From Rhynchopus sp. YZ270_cl-10 (taxonomy: Eukaryota > Euglenozoa > Diplonemea > Diplonemida > Diplonemidae): a stretch of 64,000 nt of DNA. The position numbers and the translations under genes were made by a program. A model generated the notes under the pieces. It saw only the letters and a list, made by a program, of their open reading frames with translations. It was not told the origin of the DNA and made no database searches. The stretch spans positions 454,501 through 518,500 of the forward strand of contig OZ037921.1 in NCBI GenBank assembly GCA_964035575.1. Reading direction: 5' to 3'. Below, one piece after another: positions 60,101 through 64,000 of this stretch (positions are counted from its first letter, which is position 1; every line of letters starts with the position of its first letter).

Positions 60101-62618
60101 TCGCAGACCCGTTCCCACGCGACGCCTCCGTGCAGCTGTTCACGTACACAAAGTCCACTGCTGCCTGCAGCATCCCGTTCCCCGTCATGAACATTGTGTG
60201 CACCTCCACTGACGCCAGCTTCCCCTGCGCAAACACCACCCCGACGCTTGACGACCCCCCAAACAGGTGCCCTGTTGCTCCAAGACGTCCGCTCCACGTC
60301 AGCGCAGACCCAGACCCAGACACAGACGCAGGCACCACACCAGTCGCCTCAAACGACGCCGCAGCCAGTTCCAACCCGTCCAGCTGCAGTGTCCCCGCTG
60401 CCGTCCCTGTCACAGCGTACCGCACATCCCCCGCAGCACGCGCACACTTGTTGTACAGCAACGACGCCATGAACGTGTGCGACGTCGCCGTCAGCACAAG
60501 CTCCCCCTCCCCGGCAAGCAGCGCACACCCGTTGTCCGCGTTGTCCGCAGTGATCTCAATCGACCCGTTGAACACCACACCCTCGCCCTCCACCACAAGT
60601 GCTCCAAACAGCGACGCAAACTCGTTCTTCTCCACCGCAGCCGCCATCGCCACAGACGTCCCCTCCAGCGACCCGGTTCCGGCCACAGACCCAGTCCACG
60701 CCAGCGTCGGCACGTCCCCCGCCTTCTCAGGGTTCACAAACGCTGCCGACAGCGCCACCGACACAGAGTCCAGCGTGAACCCGTGCACCGACAGCGACGA
60801 CAGCGACCCTTGCACGTCCCACACAGGCATGTGCGCGTTCTCGGGACGGTACGTGCTCACGTGCACCACAGCTGCCGAGAAGGTCGGTACCAGCGGCGCA
60901 GCAGCACCCACACCCGCACCTCCCGTCGCCGCACCACCAAACACAAAGGACCCGTTCCCACGCATCACCCCGTCAGCAACCTCGAGGGACACCGCCCCAG
61001 TCACAGGGCCTGCACTCACAGTCCCCTGCACAGCAACGCGTGTCACCCCTGTCGCCCCGTCCACGTCAACCTCGACCCTCCCTGTGCTCCCAGAGCCAAG
61101 TGCAACTGTCCCAGACACAGTGCCCGACCACGTCGGTGTCTTGGCACCAGCACCAGCACCAGCAGAAGGCGACGACTCAAAACGCGCAGACGCACCAGTC
61201 ACAGACACACCCGCCACCTCAAGTGCACCTGCGTCTGCCGCAAGCTCCACATCCACCACCCACAGCGGCTGCTGTGTTGTCCCCACGCCCACACACCCGT
61301 TCTTCTGCGCAAGCGTCCCGTTCCCTGCGAAGCCTCCTGCCGACGGGATCGACAGCGACACAGCCCCACGGTTTCCACTGCTGCACCCGCCCGACACGTA
61401 GTGCACTTCCCCCACCAGGTGCAGACCCCCCGTCTCCATGTCCACAGCGACAGACAGCGCCGACATCCCCTCGCTTGTGAACTGTGCCTGTGCCGCAGAC
61501 ACCACAGACCCGCCGAACACCTGCACCGTCCCGGCAACAGACCCAGTCCACGCCACAGCACCCGCGTTGTCCGCATCCTGTGCCGCAGACAGCGACGCCG
61601 TCAGCCCCTCAACCGCCACCCCCATCACGTCCACGGGTCCAGACATCCCGGCCGCCACAGTCAGGAACGGCGTGCTCTCGTCCGCGTCAGACAGGAACGC
61701 ACACAGGTCAAACTGCGCCTTCGTCAGCACCAGCGCCGCCTCCACACCCGGCACCGCCACCCCCAGGTCTGCCCCACCGGCCACCACCACAGCGTCAAAG
61801 GGGCACGACTCCGCAACGTCGAGTGCACCTGCCTCAAAGAAGGGCAGCCCCGCTGCAGAGAACGACAGACGCGAAGGCAGGTCCAGCTCCCCGTCCGCCA
61901 GGTCCGAGATGTCCACAAAGACCTCCGTCACCACCTCGCTTGTGTTCGATGCGCGCCCCACACTGAAGCCCACGCTCAGTGCTGCCGAGCGGCCCACCGC
62001 CATCTCCCCGCTCATCAGCGTCCCATGCCAGCTCACGGCAAGCCCGTTCGCAGCATCCGCAGTCACAGTCAGCGACAGTGCCATCAGGGTCCCCTCCAGC
62101 AGCAGGTTCTCCTTGTGTGTGCTCGCCTCCCCTGCCGCCGCCACCGCCACCACCGCAGCCCCCGCCTCGCACGACAGCTCCCCGGTCCCTGCACCGGACC
62201 GCACGAACGGGGTCTTCCCCTTCACACCCCCGGACACAGCCACCTCCTCCTCTGTCGCATCTGCGGTGCCGGTCTCCAGGCAGGAGCGGATCCCTGCCTC
62301 CAGTGCAGGGTGCACCTCCACGCACACCTCCAGCATCCCGAGGTCCGAGCAGCCAAGCACCACCAGCCCCGAGTCCGTTGTCGCGTTCGCGTCCGTCGCG
62401 TCAACGTCAACGACAACCACATCTGTGCTGTTGCTGTCCACATCAGTCTCCAGGCTGTCCAGGTCGTCCGCCGTCAGCAGCATGCTGTAGCGCCCTGTCA
62501 GCAGCTCGTCCTCATGTGCCTCGGCAATGGCTGCATCCCTTGCAAACACATCCTCGTTCTGCGCAGAAGCCCCCACAAGGGCCACCAGCAGCACCGCTGC
62601 CAGGGTCGTGTGGCGCAT
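57165..62618 (-). CDS. SLP-B2: giant secreted repeat protein, near-identical to SLP-B1
   Basis: Single exon, 1,817 residues from the ATG at 62618 to TGA at 57165. By eye the protein is the same as SLP-B1; the few DNA differences noticed near the start are synonymous. Domain layout as for SLP-B1: signal peptide, six W-x-G modules, central conserved block, basic Cys cluster, Ala/Lys-rich helical tail. The 5' flank beyond about 62673 and ~260 bp of the 3' flank differ from SLP-B1. Identity in silent sites and in the noncoding flank points to very recent duplication or ongoing gene conversion. Collapse or misassembly is unlikely to create it, because the units have distinct borders. Confidence 0.88.
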   Translation of the reverse strand: MRHTTLAAVLLVALVGASAQNEDVFARDAAIAEAHEDELLTGRYSMLLTADDLDSLETDVDSNSTDVVVVDVDATDANATTDSGLVVLGCSDLGMLEVCVEVHPALEAGIRSCLETGTADATEEEVAVSGGVKGKTPFVRSGAGTGELSCEAGAAVVAVAAAGEASTHKENLLLEGTLMALSLTVTADAANGLAVSWHGTLMSGEMAVGRSAALSVGFSVGRASNTSEVVTEVFVDISDLADGELDLPSRLSFSAAGLPFFEAGALDVAESCPFDAVVVAGGADLGVAVPGVEAALVLTKAQFDLCAFLSDADESTPFLTVAAGMSGPVDVMGVAVEGLTASLSAAQDADNAGAVAWTGSVAGTVQVFGGSVVSAAQAQFTSEGMSALSVAVDMETGGLHLVGEVHYVSGGCSSGNRGAVSLSIPSAGGFAGNGTLAQKNGCVGVGTTQQPLWVVDVELAADAGALEVAGVSVTGASARFESSPSAGAGAGAKTPTWSGTVSGTVALGSGSTGRVEVDVDGATGVTRVAVQGTVSAGPVTGAVSLEVADGVMRGNGSFVFGGAATGGAGVGAAAPLVPTFSAAVVHVSTYRPENAHMPVWDVQGSLSSLSVHGFTLDSVSVALSAAFVNPEKAGDVPTLAWTGSVAGTGSLEGTSVAMAAAVEKNEFASLFGALVVEGEGVVFNGSIEITADNADNGCALLAGEGELVLTATSHTFMASLLYNKCARAAGDVRYAVTGTAAGTLQLDGLELAAASFEATGVVPASVSGSGSALTWSGRLGATGHLFGGSSSVGVVFAQGKLASVEVHTMFMTGNGMLQAAVDFVYVNSCTEASRGNGSATVRLPGTGDLALATAVVYHPCSGAMELTGTFDGSWDGPGAQLEAVSVSLHTGGHGGAAMLSTRTWVGTVNATTAAGLSASVEFNSSNPGAVLATLEYEDSHVRVTATVGTDCTGEGLLIVKDLPHNIPALELAVSLSKDCGAGASQAWRVAGSLADVRIPFYGKTLTISSVAVEVTSSASGAKAVSVRGAFLEDFELDLSFPVPVRAEDVNLRGAVRAGGAATPDGFATAWQGSGSASPLAGSLGAAAPGMMKGLKGLSLSSAEVVVNFGGTVSLTATGTALGLDFAVVVAVAKTGSAWNYGMAFTANKPGSGSGSASADLPASVRNVLEFLSPSWVRFSVAKAAMEVEGVSLRRGLSIAAFMGADSGPLKAMMAACPSGLKGQVEAAGGGSAGVTVVADITSATEMTVFLMLAGQVPLGDRAMLREVALAFVVKAGAPEIGFKVVMDFTVGGGADAQTFTAGGFISLSATGSLTVALSVDSDTPWVRPFGVPGVKVLFPLGVKMTITPALLPSQFALIGGLQIGGASGTVAVGVDLQDFRKCALAAEVQNFNLKGIISDVVGCKNCLGPVASVLGDVSVERFAASFNPDPVNAVVITIADVSATIPAGVSVEVENLRLWGVVHVVSAHFKASQGGLEIAMLAKPMRWGPVSITSANGKSGPSFELALTPKQQRVRIDGRAVVLGQSVSLLLELSDARKYGRFQLSLGSALSVDVQMTTVGTPGKRGFSNTLTGTIKADILAKVVTRATGFLLDLGKKATSALKAAGSKVSAAKRKLDSVNNKLKSVERSALSKINSAKRTVDSWKRSLDGKYNSCKSKERTCRKKWWKCGSVPGCWIGYGSVKVAYYAAKKVLSGAERAVKGGIRAAQGAVNAAKGVLSAAQGVLRAASAVVNTFNNIARSVGGALKNALRIHSLTFSNTLSNSATSVSLRADMTIVGHRFKFGFKATLNYEKFVTNIYNQFRHRMRQRFGKLIKGL

Positions 62619-64000
62619 TGCTTTCGCTTTTGTGTTGCTGTGCTGCCTTCTTTTTTGCAAATTTGAATCTGTCGTGTGTGGTGTGGCGTGATGTGGGCAG
62701 ATCCACCAGCAATTGGAGGAGCAGAAAGGACACAAGGAAGTATCAGTGTACAGGCAAATGGTCAGGCAATAGGGTTGGGGGAGGTAGCTTTTGTATTTCA
62801 CGAACTGAAAAAGAAACAAAAAACAAAGTGAATATTGAAAATGCAAGCGGACATTGGTAACGTAGGAAATGGAGAAGAGAGAACAACTGTGAAAGACGAA
62901 TGTGCCTACACATCTTCAAGACACCTGCAACAACGAAATAGCATAACAAACATAATAAAAAAAATCAGTAAGCTGACCTAAGACATTCGTGCACTTGGCC
63001 AGCTTTATAAAAGAGGGGTATGTGTGGCCACGTTGCGCGCATGGTGAACAGAGCAACGCATTGAGAAGCCTTGGGTCACCCGATTTATATTTCTTGGACT
63101 ATCAACAATACAGTTGTTTCCAAGGTACTGGGGCAAAAAAAAAAAAAAATCCAAAAAATCCATTTCTGAGTCCGTTTTTTCGCTCTTTTTTTTGACACAA
63201 CACACAGACGTGAACCACGACAAAATGCCGTTGTCCACACAGATCTAACATTTCTTTCATTGTATAGGAGCTCTACACGCGCAACAGAAGATGGGAAGTA
63301 CTGTGGGAAGGCGGCCACGCTTATTTTTTTTTTTTGCAACAACTGCGTCCACGGGACCCTGGGACACTCTCCCAAAACTTAATACCTAACTAAGCAACGG
63401 GGGGGGGGGGGGGTTAACGGTCTTTGTGACCATGAGAATAGAACAAAAGAAACCAACAAAATATTTTGAACAGCCCTTTTCTTTACTCTGCAAGAGAAAA
63501 AAAGAACCCACCCCCCTCTCCCCCCCTTTGTACTCTATCAGAGAACCCCTCAGATCTACGCTTGAGAAGACACAATAACGCACCTACAATTGTAGGTGTA
63601 TAAAAAGGTATACCGTAAGCGTAACAATAGTGGACCGTAATAATGTTACACGCTCCCCAAAAACTGAAAATGTTCCACGTATTTTTTACGGTCCACATTA
63701 CTTCCGGTCCACCATTTGTACGCGTACGGTAAAACAAAAGTGTTGCGTTGCCCCACTTTCCCCTCCCCCGTGACCTCTTGATGCAATCTACCCTCATGCA
63801 TATTAATTCAAAAAGGAGAAAATAAAAAACTGAAACCTGACTAAGTTTTCTTCAACTCAGAGAGAAAAGGAAACGTTTGTAAAGTTGCTTAGTCACCTTG
63901 CAAACAAAAAAAAAAAAAAAAATGATACTCTAAAAAACATCAAGACAGGAGCAGAGAACAGTGTACCTCTCACCCTGATGGTGGAACACGGGTGCATCGT
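62619..64000. other. 5' flank of SLP-B2 and terminal spacer
   Basis: No gene seen. Contains weak H2 and H1 remnants (about 62893-62920 and 62967-63003), a G run (about 63400-63413), the foldback at 63611, a half H1 at about 63875-63900 and an H4 fragment (GAACAGTGTACC) near 63957. Confidence 0.5.
63611..63731. mobile_element. Foldback (MITE-like) element, ~120 bp
   Basis: The left arm TACCGTAAGCGTA...GTGGACCGTAA is mirrored by TTACGGTCCAC...TACGCGTACGGTA. The arms match over ~45 bp with several mismatches and also contain internal GTGGACCG repeats. No coding capacity. Confidence 0.65.

Larger units (their letters stand above)
54655..62673 (-). repeat. Tandem segmental duplication, unit 2 (~8.0 kb)
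   Basis: Second copy of the 46750-54476 unit, in direct orientation, carrying SLP-B2. Includes copies of the hairpin elements (about 55112, 55860 and 55936) and a longer GGTGGA array (about 55769-55848). Confidence 0.93.

Noticed and set aside
49164-62666. Long plus-strand open frames (up to ~800 codons) opposite SLP-A, SLP-B1 and SLP-B2
   Set aside because: They are Arg/His/Pro- or Ser/Thr/Pro-rich frames that follow from the high GC and codon use of the minus-strand genes. The minus-strand frames have signal peptides, modular repeats and paralogue conservation.

Overview
This window comes from the nuclear genome of a flagellated eukaryotic microbe that I cannot place taxonomically. The grounds are an axonemal outer-arm dynein heavy chain, a P4 phospholipid flippase, Sec7 domains and short spliceosomal introns. 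Coding regions are GC-rich, while the spacers are AT-rich and full of homopolymer runs. Nine of the eleven introns I could place begin with GTATG (intron sizes 48 to about 350 bp). All eight genes lie on the minus strand.

Layout, left to right. 351-5879 is a very large secreted protein (SLP-A) of a family I do not recognise. 6116-7262 holds about 2.8 tandem copies of a ~300 bp noncoding repeat. 7725-9030 (or further) is a small multi-exon hypothetical gene. 9.2-18.6 kb is a repeat-filled spacer with foldback and inverted-repeat elements, a 9-bp minisatellite and many copies of short hairpin-forming elements. 18608-20311 encodes three tandem Sec7 domains. 21122-22728 is a two-exon cysteine-rich type II membrane protein resembling a glycosyltransferase. 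23662-38328 is the three-exon dynein heavy chain of about 4,810 residues. 38.3-41.8 kb is a second repeat-rich spacer. 41855-46511 is a seven-exon P4-ATPase. 46.75-62.67 kb is a recent tandem duplication of a ~7.7 kb unit, each copy carrying an 1,817-residue paralogue of SLP-A (SLP-B1, SLP-B2) and about 2.1 kb of flank.

The genes do not form one pathway. Sec7 proteins (Arf exchange), P4 flippases and a Golgi-type glycosyltransferase would all belong to the secretory system that large secreted proteins such as the SLPs must pass through. The dynein belongs to the flagellum.

The most unusual signals are: (1) a dispersed family of short hairpins that keeps the loop CTCTCGT and a leading GATGAA while the stem changes to unrelated but self-complementary sequence; (2) a triple-Sec7 protein whose first and third domains, near-identical in DNA, carry Cys where the catalytic Glu should be; (3) the giant SLP family and its fresh tandem duplication.
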